From UBA4738 sp002413305 (GTDB lineage: Bacteria; Actinomycetota; UBA4738), in assembly GCA_036847185.1 (NCBI GenBank), contig DAIUAM010000015.1, positions 1-64,000 of the forward strand: DNA of 64,000 bases. The letters are read 5' to 3'. The position numbers were made by a program, and so were the translations under genes. Below the pieces are notes generated by a model. It saw nothing but the letters and a program-made list of their open reading frames with translations. It was not told the origin of the DNA and did no database searches. Shown here in pieces: positions 57,040-64,000 of the stretch. The first letter of the stretch is position 1, and every line of letters begins with the position of its first letter.

Positions 57040-57972
57040 TCACATCTCCTCCAGGGCGCGGATACGGTCCTGGATCGGAGGATGGGTCGAGAATAGCTTC
57101 TCGTACCAGTGGTGATCCTCGCCGGGCACCCGGGAGGGCTGCGTCAGCCACATGTGCGCTGTGGCGTTGTTCGCCACACGCATGGGTGTCGTGTCCAGGG
57201 CGAGCTTCTTCAGGGCGCTGATCAGGCCGGGCGGGTACCGGGTCAGCAGGACGCCTTCCGCGTCGGCCAGGTACTCGCGGCGCCGGGACATGGCGAGCTT
57301 GATGATCTGGGCGAAGAAGGGCGTGACGATGGCCAGCACGAAGCCCAGGACGAACAGGATCAGGAAGCCCTCGCCCTCGGCGCTGCCACCGCCGCCCCGG
57401 CGGCGGCCGCCGCCGACCATCCCGCCCCACCAGAACCACCGAAGCATGAACTCGGCGAGCAGGACGACCGAACCCACCAGGGTGGCCACGATCGTGGCCA
57501 GGAGGATGTCACGGTCCCGGACGTGGCTCATCTCGTGGCCGATCACGCCCTCCAGTTCGACCCGGTTCATCATGTCGAGCAGACCCTGGGTGACGGCGAT
57601 CGAGGAATGCTCCGGGTCGCGACCGGTGGCGAAGGCATTCGGCGCCTGCTCGGGGACCACATAGACGGCCGGCTTCGGCAGCCCGGCCGCGATGGCCAGC
57701 CCTTCCACCACGTTGTGCAGGCGGGGCTCCTCCTCGGCCGAGACCGGACGGGCGCGAGAGGTCCGCAGGACCAGCTTGTCCCCGTTCCGGTAGGACCAGA
57801 CCGAGAGCGCGGCCGAGAGCAGCAGCGCGATGACCAGACCGGTCAGGCTGGCCTGGAACGACCCGCCCCCCACGATCAACCCGAGCAGGAAGCCAATCCC
57901 GGCCGTGAAGACCAGCGCGCCGGCGATGATGAATGCGGTCTTGCGCTTGTTCGCGGCGATCTGTTCGTACAA
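57040..57972 (-). CDS. Membrane zinc metalloprotease HtpX
   Basis: A 310-aa M48 protease. TM helices at residues about 13-35 (FIIAGALVFTAGIGFLLGLIV) and 40-60, zinc motif VIGHEMSHVRDRD (HExxH), later glutamate ligand in RRREYLADAEGV, and further TMs (LFVLGFVLAIVTPFF). It degrades damaged membrane proteins with the catalytic site facing the cytosol. TTG 57970-57972 seems to be the start (YEQIAANKRKT... is the conserved N-terminus), with GAGAGG upstream. Immediately follows lemA, a common pair. Confidence 0.93.
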   Translation of the reverse strand: MYEQIAANKRKTAFIIAGALVFTAGIGFLLGLIVGGGSFQASLTGLVIALLLSAALSVWSYRNGDKLVLRTSRARPVSAEEEPRLHNVVEGLAIAAGLPKPAVYVVPEQAPNAFATGRDPEHSSIAVTQGLLDMMNRVELEGVIGHEMSHVRDRDILLATIVATLVGSVVLLAEFMLRWFWWGGMVGGGRRRGGGGSAEGEGFLILFVLGFVLAIVTPFFAQIIKLAMSRRREYLADAEGVLLTRYPPGLISALKKLALDTTPMRVANNATAHMWLTQPSRVPGEDHHWYEKLFSTHPPIQDRIRALEEM

Positions 57973-57997
57973 GCGCGTGTGCCTCTCGAGGCGGCCG

Positions 57998-58549
57998 CTA
58001 GAACTGGACCGACACCGGGCCGCGCACGGGCTCTTCGATGTCGAAGAACTCCTTCGGCTGGAAACCGCCGATCGCGGCGACGATGCGTGAGGGGAAGCTC
58101 TGGACCTTCGTGTTCAGGGACTGCACGGTGTCGTTGTAAAACTGCCGGGCGTAGGCGATCTTCGACTCGGTCCCGGTCAGCTCCTCCTGCAGGGCAAGGA
58201 AGTTCTGGCTGGCTTTGAGGTCCGGGTAGCGCTCGGCCACGGCGATCAGGCGGCCGATGCCCCGGGTCAGCTGGTTCTCAGCCTGGGCCTGGCCCTGGAC
58301 CCCGGTTGCCGCCTGGGCCTGCGCGCGGGCCTGGGTCACGTCTTCGAACACCTCACGCTCGTGCGCCGCGTAGCCCTGGACGGTCTGGACGAGGTTCGGG
58401 ATGAGGTCGTGCCGGCGGCGGAGCTGGACGTCGATCTGCGACCAGGCGTTCTCGGTGCGGACCCGGAGCCGGACCAGCCGGTTGTATGTGAAGACGCCGT
58501 ACAGGAAAACGATCACGACGAGCGCGACCAGGATCCAGACAGCGATCAC
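57998..58549 (-). CDS. LemA family protein
   Basis: 183 aa. N-terminal TM (AVWILVALVVIVFLYGVFTYNRL) with a very short exposed N-terminus, then the LemA helical bundle: NAWSQIDVQLRRRHDLIPNLVQTVQGYAAHEREVFEDVTQAR, YPDLKASQNFLALQEELTGTESKIAYARQFYNDTVQSLN, FPSRIVAAIGGFQPKEFF. GTG start. LemA is often encoded beside HtpX; its function is not settled and is thought to concern membrane quality or two-component signalling. Confidence 0.93.
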   Translation of the reverse strand: MIAVWILVALVVIVFLYGVFTYNRLVRLRVRTENAWSQIDVQLRRRHDLIPNLVQTVQGYAAHEREVFEDVTQARAQAQAATGVQGQAQAENQLTRGIGRLIAVAERYPDLKASQNFLALQEELTGTESKIAYARQFYNDTVQSLNTKVQSFPSRIVAAIGGFQPKEFFDIEEPVRGPVSVQF

Positions 58550-58635
58550 GCGGCCATCTTATCAACGGGCGGGGCCGAACCCTCCGCCGGCTCGATGGGA
58601 GCTTGCTGTGAGTCGCGGCCCTGAGCCCTCCACGG

Positions 58636-59736
58636 TCAGCCGGCCCTTCGAGCCAGCGCATCGCGGTAGGCGGTTTCGATCTCCGACGTCACGGTCTCCC
58701 ACCGGAAGCGCTCGGCCCGCCGGCGACCGTTGTCGCGGAGCCGTTCGGCCAGCGCGGGGTCGCCCAGCAGCCGACGGACCGCCCCCGCCAGCGCGACCGG
58801 GTCGCCGGGCGGGACCAGCAGGCCGTCCTCCCCGTCCTCCAACACGTACCGGTAGCCCGGGATGTCGGAGCCCACGACCGGCACCCGGGCGGCCATCGCT
58901 TCGAGCAGCACGATGCCGAAGCTCTCCCCGCCGAGCGCGGGGGCGAGGAACACATCGGCCGCGGCGTGGAACCCGGCGAGCTCGGCATGGGTGACCACCC
59001 CTTTCATGAGGACCCGGTCCCGGAGGACGGCCGGGAGCCCCGCCAGGGCCGACCGCTCCCGCCCCTCCCCCACCACGACCAGCCGCAGCTCGGGATGGTC
59101 CTCGGCCAGCAGCCGGAAGGCGTCCACCGCCACGCCGAACCCCTTCCGCGGCTCCAGGCGGTTGACGAACAGCAACGCGCGCCCAGGCGGCAACTCGGCG
59201 GGGGTGGCCGATCCGAACAGCTCCACGTCGGCGCCGTTCGGGACGATCCGGAGCTCGCCCGGGAACCGCGCCGAGGCGAAGCCGGCCGCCACCGGTGAGA
59301 CGGCCATCCGGACGGCCAGCCGCCGCCACACGGCCCCCAGCAACGGGGAGAAGAGGGTCACCGCGAGGGAGCGTTCGAGGGAAGCGTGGAAGGTCGCCAC
59401 CACCGGCGCCCGCGCCGCGAAGGTCGCGAACATGCCGGTGCTGGGCGAGAAGGGCTCGTGGACGTGGACCACGTCGGGCCGGAAGGAGGCCAGCGCACGC
59501 CGGACGCGGGCGAGGCCCCGGAGGTCGGGAGAGATCGGCGCCACCGAGCCGTTGAACCGGAGCCGCACCGGTCGCCCCACCACACATACACCGGGCTCGT
59601 CCAGAGGGCCGAAGGCAGGCGCGAGGACCAGCGTCCGATGGCCGCGGCGGCGCAGGTGGTCCGCGAGCTGGCGCACGTGGACCTGGACCCCGCCCGGTGC
59701 GTCCCAAGCGTACGGGCAGGCGATGGCGATGCGCAC
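58636..59736 (-). CDS. GT4 glycosyltransferase, PimA-like
   Basis: 366 aa, GT-B fold. GGVQVHVRQLADHLRRRGH (donor/acceptor entry loop), DVVHVHEPFSPSTGM, ATFHASLERS and the C-domain LFVNRLEPRKGFGVAVDAFRLL, VGEGRERSAL, APALGGESFGIVLLEAMAARVPVVGSDI (Ex7E motif). In Actinomycetota the gene next to the acyltransferase and pgsA is phosphatidylinositol mannosyltransferase PimA, which transfers mannose from GDP-mannose to phosphatidylinositol on the inner membrane face. The first about 60 residues and synteny agree. GTG start. Last gene of the operon. Confidence 0.85.
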   Translation of the reverse strand: MRIAIACPYAWDAPGGVQVHVRQLADHLRRRGHRTLVLAPAFGPLDEPGVCVVGRPVRLRFNGSVAPISPDLRGLARVRRALASFRPDVVHVHEPFSPSTGMFATFAARAPVVATFHASLERSLAVTLFSPLLGAVWRRLAVRMAVSPVAAGFASARFPGELRIVPNGADVELFGSATPAELPPGRALLFVNRLEPRKGFGVAVDAFRLLAEDHPELRLVVVGEGRERSALAGLPAVLRDRVLMKGVVTHAELAGFHAAADVFLAPALGGESFGIVLLEAMAARVPVVGSDIPGYRYVLEDGEDGLLVPPGDPVALAGAVRRLLGDPALAERLRDNGRRRAERFRWETVTSEIETAYRDALARRAG

Positions 59737-59753
59737 TTCAGGCGGTCACGCGG

Positions 59754-60743
59754 TCAGGCCGACGCCGCGTCGACGGTGGCCGTGTCCGGTACCGGAGGGG
59801 CCCTCCCGCCCGCGTCCTCCTCCCACGCCGGCTGGAACATGTGCCAGTCGGTGGGCGCCGACGAGATGTAGCGTTCGAACTGCCGGGCCATCTCCTCGGT
59901 GAGAGCGGTGACGTCCGCGCGCAGGACCCCGGTACGTTCGATCCCCACCGGTGGTCCGATGATGGTGTGCCACCCCTCCTTCGTGGTGAACACGGCGCAC
60001 ACCGAGAAGGGCGCACCGGTGGCGAGAGAGAGCATGGCCGGCCCGGCCGGCAGCTTCCGCCGCTCGCCGAACATCTCCACGTCCACCCCCCGCCCGGTGA
60101 GGTCGCGGTCGGCGACCAGCGTGACCGCGTGGTTCTGGGCCAGGAGCCCCACCAGGGTCTCGGCCACCCGCTTGCCGGCCGACAGCGGCACGATGTTCAT
60201 CCCCAGTGCGCGGCGGTGGCGGAAGAAGAGCTCGAACACCCGGCGCGCGGCCAGCTCCTCGGCCACGGCGGTCATCCGGTAGCCGTTCAGGCACAGCCAG
60301 TGCCCGGCGGCGTCCCAGTTCCCCATGTGCGGGAGCGCCAGCACGGTCCCCGTGCCGGCCCGCACCGCCGCGTCGAGATGCTCCCGGCCGTCGATCGTGA
60401 ACCGCCGGTTGACCTCCTCGGGAGGCATCGTTCGAAGGGCGAACGTCTCGTACCAGTACCGGCCGTACAGGTCGAAGCACTCTCGTGCGGCCGAACGGAC
60501 AAGCGGCGAGTCCGGCGGGTGGCCGAACACCCGCGCGAAGTTCCGGCACACGGTCTCGCGTTCGGCATTGGACCGGTCGAAGGCCAGCCGGCCGTACAGT
60601 CTCGCCCCCGCCAGACCCACCGGGCGAGGGACGTGCATGCCGAACCACTCCAGGCTGCGGAACATCCAGTACGCCTTGCGATCCCCGGGCGTCTCCGAGC
60701 GCTGGTCGCCGGTGGGATCGGCAAGCGTCTCGGCCGTGTTCAC
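59754..60743 (-). CDS. Lysophospholipid/PIM acyltransferase (PatA-like)
   Basis: 329 aa, of the HtrB/LpxL-like bacterial acyltransferase family. Catalytic motif VLALPHMGNWDAAGHWL (HxxxxD form), the following AEELAARRVFELFFRHRRALGMNIVPL and VTLVADRDLTGRGVDVEMFGE. In Mycobacterium the homologue (Rv2611c, PatA) palmitoylates mannose of PIMs at the membrane surface. Start GTG 60741-60743 overlaps the pgsA stop as GTGA. The C-terminal Pro/Ala tail is not conserved. Confidence 0.85.
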   Translation of the reverse strand: MNTAETLADPTGDQRSETPGDRKAYWMFRSLEWFGMHVPRPVGLAGARLYGRLAFDRSNAERETVCRNFARVFGHPPDSPLVRSAARECFDLYGRYWYETFALRTMPPEEVNRRFTIDGREHLDAAVRAGTGTVLALPHMGNWDAAGHWLCLNGYRMTAVAEELAARRVFELFFRHRRALGMNIVPLSAGKRVAETLVGLLAQNHAVTLVADRDLTGRGVDVEMFGERRKLPAGPAMLSLATGAPFSVCAVFTTKEGWHTIIGPPVGIERTGVLRADVTALTEEMARQFERYISSAPTDWHMFQPAWEEDAGGRAPPVPDTATVDAASA

Positions 60744-61303
60744 GGCGCGCCCTCCATGCGCGCGGTGGAGCCCCGCTGCTGCAGGGCCACGTTCCAGGCC
60801 CGCACGGCCGCCGCCGCCACGGTCAACGCCAGGAACACCCACAGGAGCGGTTCGAGCCGGCCGGTGAGCAGGGCGGCCGCGAGGATCGCCACCCGGACCG
60901 CACGGTAGCCGACCCCTTCGGACCCGCGGTAGCCGAGCGACTGCCCGCGGGCTCGTTCGTAGCTCGCCAGGAACGCGGCCCCCAGCCCGAACAGCGCGAG
61001 CGCGGCGACGCGTTCGTCACCGTGCCGCGCCACCCAGGCCAGCGGCGCCAGGACGCCGGCGTCGAAGATCCGGTCGACGACCCGTTCGCCGAACAGCGCC
61101 GCCGGCTCGCCGGCTCGCCGCGCCCGCACGGTGCCCAGCAGGAGGGCCAGGCCGGCGATCGCCGCGGCGACCCCGCCCGGGATCCGGTGGTGCGTGAGGA
61201 CCAGCGTGGCGGCGAGGCCCGATGCGGCGACCGAGACGCCGAGGAGGGGAAGAGGGGGCGTGGCCAGCGCGTTCGGGCCGGTGGGTCGAACGGATCGCAG
61301 CAT
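60740..61303 (-). CDS. CDP-alcohol phosphatidyltransferase family protein, degenerate
   Basis: 187 aa with five or six membrane helices. Homology to actinobacterial PgsA1/PI synthase is supported by position and by SYERARGQSLGYRGSEGVGYRAVRV near residue 115-140. The CDP-alcohol signature is DxxDGxxAR...GxxxDxxxD. Here the first half (DxxDG) is absent (ALLLGTVRARRAG occurs instead), and only FGERVVDRIFD resembles the second half, with one extra residue. Activity as a phosphotransferase is thus doubtful. Coupled to the acyltransferase gene by GTGA. Rightward neighbour fusA-like is divergent. Confidence 0.72.
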   Translation of the reverse strand: MLRSVRPTGPNALATPPLPLLGVSVAASGLAATLVLTHHRIPGGVAAAIAGLALLLGTVRARRAGEPAALFGERVVDRIFDAGVLAPLAWVARHGDERVAALALFGLGAAFLASYERARGQSLGYRGSEGVGYRAVRVAILAAALLTGRLEPLLWVFLALTVAAAAVRAWNVALQQRGSTARMEGAP

Positions 61304-61456
61304 CGTGCGGCGAGCCTACCACCGGCCCTTCGGCCTCCCGCGGGTGCCTCCCGACCGCAGCCTGGCCGGCCGACCTCTGTAGAATCGGGCCCGTCCGCAG
61401 GGCTCGCCACCGCCGGTCCCGAAGCTCCCAGCCGACCGCGATCCAGGAAGGGAACG
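61304..61456. promoter_or_regulatory. Divergent promoter region of pgsA-like operon and EF-G-like gene
   Basis: 153 bp between divergent starts. AGGAAGGGA about six bases upstream of ATG 61457 is a good ribosome-binding site. A -10 like TGTAGAAT (61378-61385) could drive the EF-G-like gene; no operator was recognised. Confidence 0.4.
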
Positions 61457-63541
61457 ATGAACGTCTACGAACCTCGGAAGATCCGGAACGTCGCCCTGGT
61501 CGGCCACAGCGGAGCCGGGAAGACGACGCTCCTGGAGGGCATGCTGTTCGCCGCCGGCGCGCTGACCCGGATGGGGCGGGTCGAGGACGGCAACACCGTC
61601 TCCGACCACGACGCCGAAGAGATCCGCCGGGGCATCAGCGTCTCGCTGTCGCTTGCGCCCATCGAATGGGACGGGGTGAAGATCAACGTCCTCGACACGC
61701 CTGGGTACGCGGACTTCATCGGTGACCTGAAGGGTGCCCTGCGGGCCGCGGACGTCGCCCTGTTCGTGGTCTCCGCCGTGGATGGGGTCGAGGTGCAGAC
61801 CGAGGTGGCGTGGGAGCTGGCCGCGGAGGCCGGCCTCCCCCGGGCCATCGTCATCAACAAGCTGGACCGGGAACGGGCCTCCTTCGAACGCACCCTCGAA
61901 GGGTTGGTGGCGGCGTTCGGCACGCAGGTCGCGCCGATCCAGCTCCCCATCGGCGAGGAGCACGACTTCGGCGGCATCGTGGACCTGCTGTCCCGCCGGG
62001 CCTACCGCTACGGCGCGGGTGCGAAGGGCGAGGAGGGAGACTGGCCGGAGGATCTCGCCGCCAAGGCCGAGCCGTACCGGGAGCGCCTGACCGAGTCGGT
62101 CGCCGAGGCCGACGACTCGCTCCTCGAGAAGTACCTCGAACAGGGCGAGCTGTCCGCCGAAGAGATCTCGCAGGGCGTCCGCGCCGGGCTGGCGGAGGCC
62201 AAGTTCACCCCCGTGCTGCTGGCGGCCGCCACGAAACCGATCGGCGCCGACCGGCTATCCGCCTTCATCGCCGACGAGTTCCCGTCCCCGGCCGACCGGC
62301 CGCCGGTCGTGGTCACCACCAAGTCCGGCGAGGAGCAGACGCGACCCATCGACCCGGACGGCCCGCTCGCCGCGCTTGTGTTCAAGACCGTCTCCGACCC
62401 CTACGTGGGTCGCATCAACCTGTTCCGGGTGTTCGGCGGCAAGGTCCGCCCGGACTCCACACTGTTCAACGTCACCCGGAACACCGAGGAGCGGGTCGGC
62501 CAGGTGTTCACGATGCGGGGCAAGGACCACGAGTCGGTCGCGGAGGTCCCGGCGGGCGACATCGGCGCCGTGGCGAAGCTCTCCCATACGGTCACCGGCG
62601 ACACGTTCGGTGTGAAGTCGGATCCCGCCACGCTGCCGGGCATCGACCTCCCGGAACCGCTCCTCGCGGTGGCCATCGAGCCGAGGACCAAGGGCGACGA
62701 GGACAAGCTGTCCACCGCGCTGCACCGCATCCAGGAGGACGACCCGACCCTTCGCGTGGAGCGTTCCGAGGAGACGCACGAAACCGTCATGTACGGGATG
62801 GGCGAGGCCCACATCGACACCATGGTCGAACGCATGAAACGCAAGTTCGGGGTGGACGTGGTGACCCACCCGGCGAAGGTCCCCTACAAGGAGACGTTCA
62901 ACCAAAAGGTCCAGGGCTTCGGCCGCCACGTGAAGCAGTCCGGCGGCCACGGTCAGTACGCGGTGTGCAACATCGAGATCGAACCCATGCCCCGGGGCAG
63001 CGGGTTCGAATACGTCGACAAGATCTTCGGCGGCTCGATCCCAAACCAGTTCATCCCCAGCGTGGAGAAGGGCATCGTCAAGACCATGGCCGAAGGCGTG
63101 GTCACCTCGAATCCCATGGTCGATATCCGGGTCACCCTGGTCGACGGGAAGTTCCACCCCGTGGACTCGAGCGACATGGCGTTCCAGATCGCCGGCTCGA
63201 TGGCCCTCCGCGACGCCGCGTCCAAGGCCGGGGTGGCGCTCCTGGAGCCAATCGTGAAGGTCGAGGTCCTCACGCCGGAGTCCTACACCGGCGACATCAT
63301 CGGCGACTTCAACTCCAAGCGCGGCCGCATCCTGGGGATGGAGTCGAGTGGAGCCGGGCGGCAGCGGATCCGGGCGCTGGTCCCCCAGGCGGAGATGACG
63401 CGCTACGCGATCGAGCTCCGATCCATGACCCAGGGCCGGGCCGCGTTCACCATGACCTTCGACCACTACGACGAGGTACCGCAGCATCTCGCGCAGAAGA
63501 TCATCGAGGAGCAGTCCAGGAAGGAGAAGGACGACTCCTAG
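61457..63541 (+). CDS. Elongation factor G-like GTPase (EF-G2 type)
   Basis: 694 aa. All EF-G domains are present: G domain with NVALVGHSGAGKTTLLEGML (G1), INVLDTPGYADFIGDL (G3), VINKLDRERASF (G4); domain II; III; IV (PYKETFNQKVQGFGRHVKQSGGHGQYAVC...) and V. The G1 loop is GHSGAGKTT where canonical EF-G has AHIDAGKTT, as in the EF-G2 paralogues of Actinomycetota whose role is unclear. ATG 61457 has AGGAAGGGA upstream. No second copy is in the window. The stop overlaps that of the convergent HIT gene (CTAG). Confidence 0.9.
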   Translation: MNVYEPRKIRNVALVGHSGAGKTTLLEGMLFAAGALTRMGRVEDGNTVSDHDAEEIRRGISVSLSLAPIEWDGVKINVLDTPGYADFIGDLKGALRAADVALFVVSAVDGVEVQTEVAWELAAEAGLPRAIVINKLDRERASFERTLEGLVAAFGTQVAPIQLPIGEEHDFGGIVDLLSRRAYRYGAGAKGEEGDWPEDLAAKAEPYRERLTESVAEADDSLLEKYLEQGELSAEEISQGVRAGLAEAKFTPVLLAAATKPIGADRLSAFIADEFPSPADRPPVVVTTKSGEEQTRPIDPDGPLAALVFKTVSDPYVGRINLFRVFGGKVRPDSTLFNVTRNTEERVGQVFTMRGKDHESVAEVPAGDIGAVAKLSHTVTGDTFGVKSDPATLPGIDLPEPLLAVAIEPRTKGDEDKLSTALHRIQEDDPTLRVERSEETHETVMYGMGEAHIDTMVERMKRKFGVDVVTHPAKVPYKETFNQKVQGFGRHVKQSGGHGQYAVCNIEIEPMPRGSGFEYVDKIFGGSIPNQFIPSVEKGIVKTMAEGVVTSNPMVDIRVTLVDGKFHPVDSSDMAFQIAGSMALRDAASKAGVALLEPIVKVEVLTPESYTGDIIGDFNSKRGRILGMESSGAGRQRIRALVPQAEMTRYAIELRSMTQGRAAFTMTFDHYDEVPQHLAQKIIEEQSRKEKDDS

Positions 63542-64000
63542 GTCGACTGCCGGTCCGCGTCGAACAGCGGCTTGAGCTTCGCGTAGGTGGCCCCCAGGAG
63601 CTCCGGCAGGACCCGGGTCCCCCCCACCACCGTCATGTAGTTCGTATCCCCGTTCCATCGCGGCACCACGTGCCAATGCAGATGGCCGGGGATGCCGGCC
63701 CCCGCAACTCGCCCCAGGTTCATCCCCACGTTGTACCCGTGGGGTTCGGCCATCTCCCGAAGGGCACCGACCGAACGCTGCAGCAGCGCCGACCCGTCGG
63801 CGAGCTCCGCCGGGGTGAGGTCTTCGAAGTCGCTGACGTGGCGGAACGGAGCCACCATGAGATGCCCGGGGTTGTATGGGTACGCGTTCAGGATGACGAA
63901 CGCGAGCGCCGAACGGTGGAGGATGTAGCGACCCACGTCGTCACCGGCCTTGGGCGCGGAACAGAACACGCACGCCTCGTCCTCGGCGTGCGTGTTCTGG
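63538..64000 (-). CDS. HIT family protein (truncated at window edge)
   Basis: At least 150 codons; continues beyond 64000. Histidine triad GIPGHLHWHVVPRWNGDTNYM is complete. It begins inside ACVFCSAPKAGDDV, the CxxC zinc knuckle of the Fhit-like/AP4A phosphorylase branch; the partner His is HRSALAFVILNAYPYNPGHLMVAP. In Mycobacterium this gene (Rv2613c type, AP4A phosphorylase) sits beside pgsA. Here the EF-G-like gene stands between. Start lies outside the window; ATG 63969 is not the family start. Confidence 0.88.
   Translation of the reverse strand, partial: QNTHAEDEACVFCSAPKAGDDVGRYILHRSALAFVILNAYPYNPGHLMVAPFRHVSDFEDLTPAELADGSALLQRSVGALREMAEPHGYNVGMNLGRVAGAGIPGHLHWHVVPRWNGDTNYMTVVGGTRVLPELLGATYAKLKPLFDADRQST
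63962..63999. repeat. Perfect 15-bp inverted repeat at the right edge
   Basis: CAGAACACGCACGCC (63962-63976) and its complement (63985-63999) flank an 8-nt loop, inside the HIT coding frame. It may be chance, or a fold-back artefact at a contig end. Confidence 0.6.

Noticed and set aside
1..64000. tRNA, rRNA, tmRNA, RNase P or origin of replication
   Set aside because: Both strands were looked over for typical arms and conserved cores and none was recognised by eye. A tRNAscan/Infernal run would be decisive.

Overview
The window is high-GC DNA whose gene order matches the conserved core of Actinomycetota genomes: nusB-efp-pepQ ... mltG-ruvX-alaS-(DUF6167-like)-(DUF948)-rarA ... aspS-hisS ... 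dtd-relA-apt-secF-secD-yajC-ruvB-ruvA-ruvC-yebC-pdxT ... pdxS ... pimA-acyltransferase-pgsA-HIT. GTG starts and four-base stop/start overlaps (ATGA, GTGA) are very common. Long Pro/Ser/Thr linkers occur in many exported proteins. A run of 10 Ns at 40076-40085 shows this is a scaffold, probably a metagenome-derived or draft genome. I cannot name the genus. The intact type IV pilus cluster and the gene content do not suggest a close relative of Mycobacterium or Streptomyces.

Layout. 1-2.95 kb is a poorly organised accessory end: an NAD-dependent epimerase, a decayed phosphotransferase-like fragment, a small HTH protein, a 16-bp palindrome and a truncated ADP-ribosylglycohydrolase. 3.0-5.4 kb holds tatA, nusB, efp and pepQ. 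5.45-18.9 kb is a complete monoderm type IV pilus locus: a leftward run (roadblock protein, pilB, pilT, pilC, pilA, pilD, pilM, pilN, pilO, pilP-like) and a rightward run of three minor-pilin genes. It occupies the place where many actinobacteria carry shikimate genes. 18.9-43.7 kb is housekeeping, almost all leftward: cell-wall enzyme MltG, RuvX, three aminoacyl-tRNA synthetases, RarA, a sensor kinase, stringent response, adenine salvage, Sec accessory proteins, Holliday-junction processing and PdxT.

43.7-51.6 kb is the most unusual part. An island of about 7.9 kb separates pdxT from pdxS, the two subunits of the PLP synthase. It holds (i) a compact restriction-modification pair (PD-(D/E)xK-like nuclease plus gamma-class N6-adenine methyltransferase), (ii) a frameshifted zinc-ribbon micro-gene, and (iii) a divergent three-gene cassette: an 879-aa protein with duplicated alpha-CTD-like modules plus a sigma-70 region-4-like HTH, opposite a 204-aa winged-helix-like protein coupled to a 548-aa GHKL (MutL/MORC-like) ATPase. 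The two arms of the cassette start 24 bp apart, with -10 elements that overlap on opposite strands, so both mRNAs are probably leaderless. I know of no characterised system with this composition. It is the best candidate for an undescribed defence or transcription-targeting system.

51.6-64.0 kb returns to core genes: pdxS, an ECF sigma factor coupled to a membrane TolB-like propeller (probable anti-sigma), trpS, a DUF3048 lipoprotein, HtpX/LemA, a phosphatidylinositol-mannoside-type operon (pimA, acyltransferase, a degenerate CDP-alcohol phosphotransferase), an EF-G-like GTPase, and a HIT protein that runs off the right edge. No tRNA, rRNA or CRISPR array was recognised.
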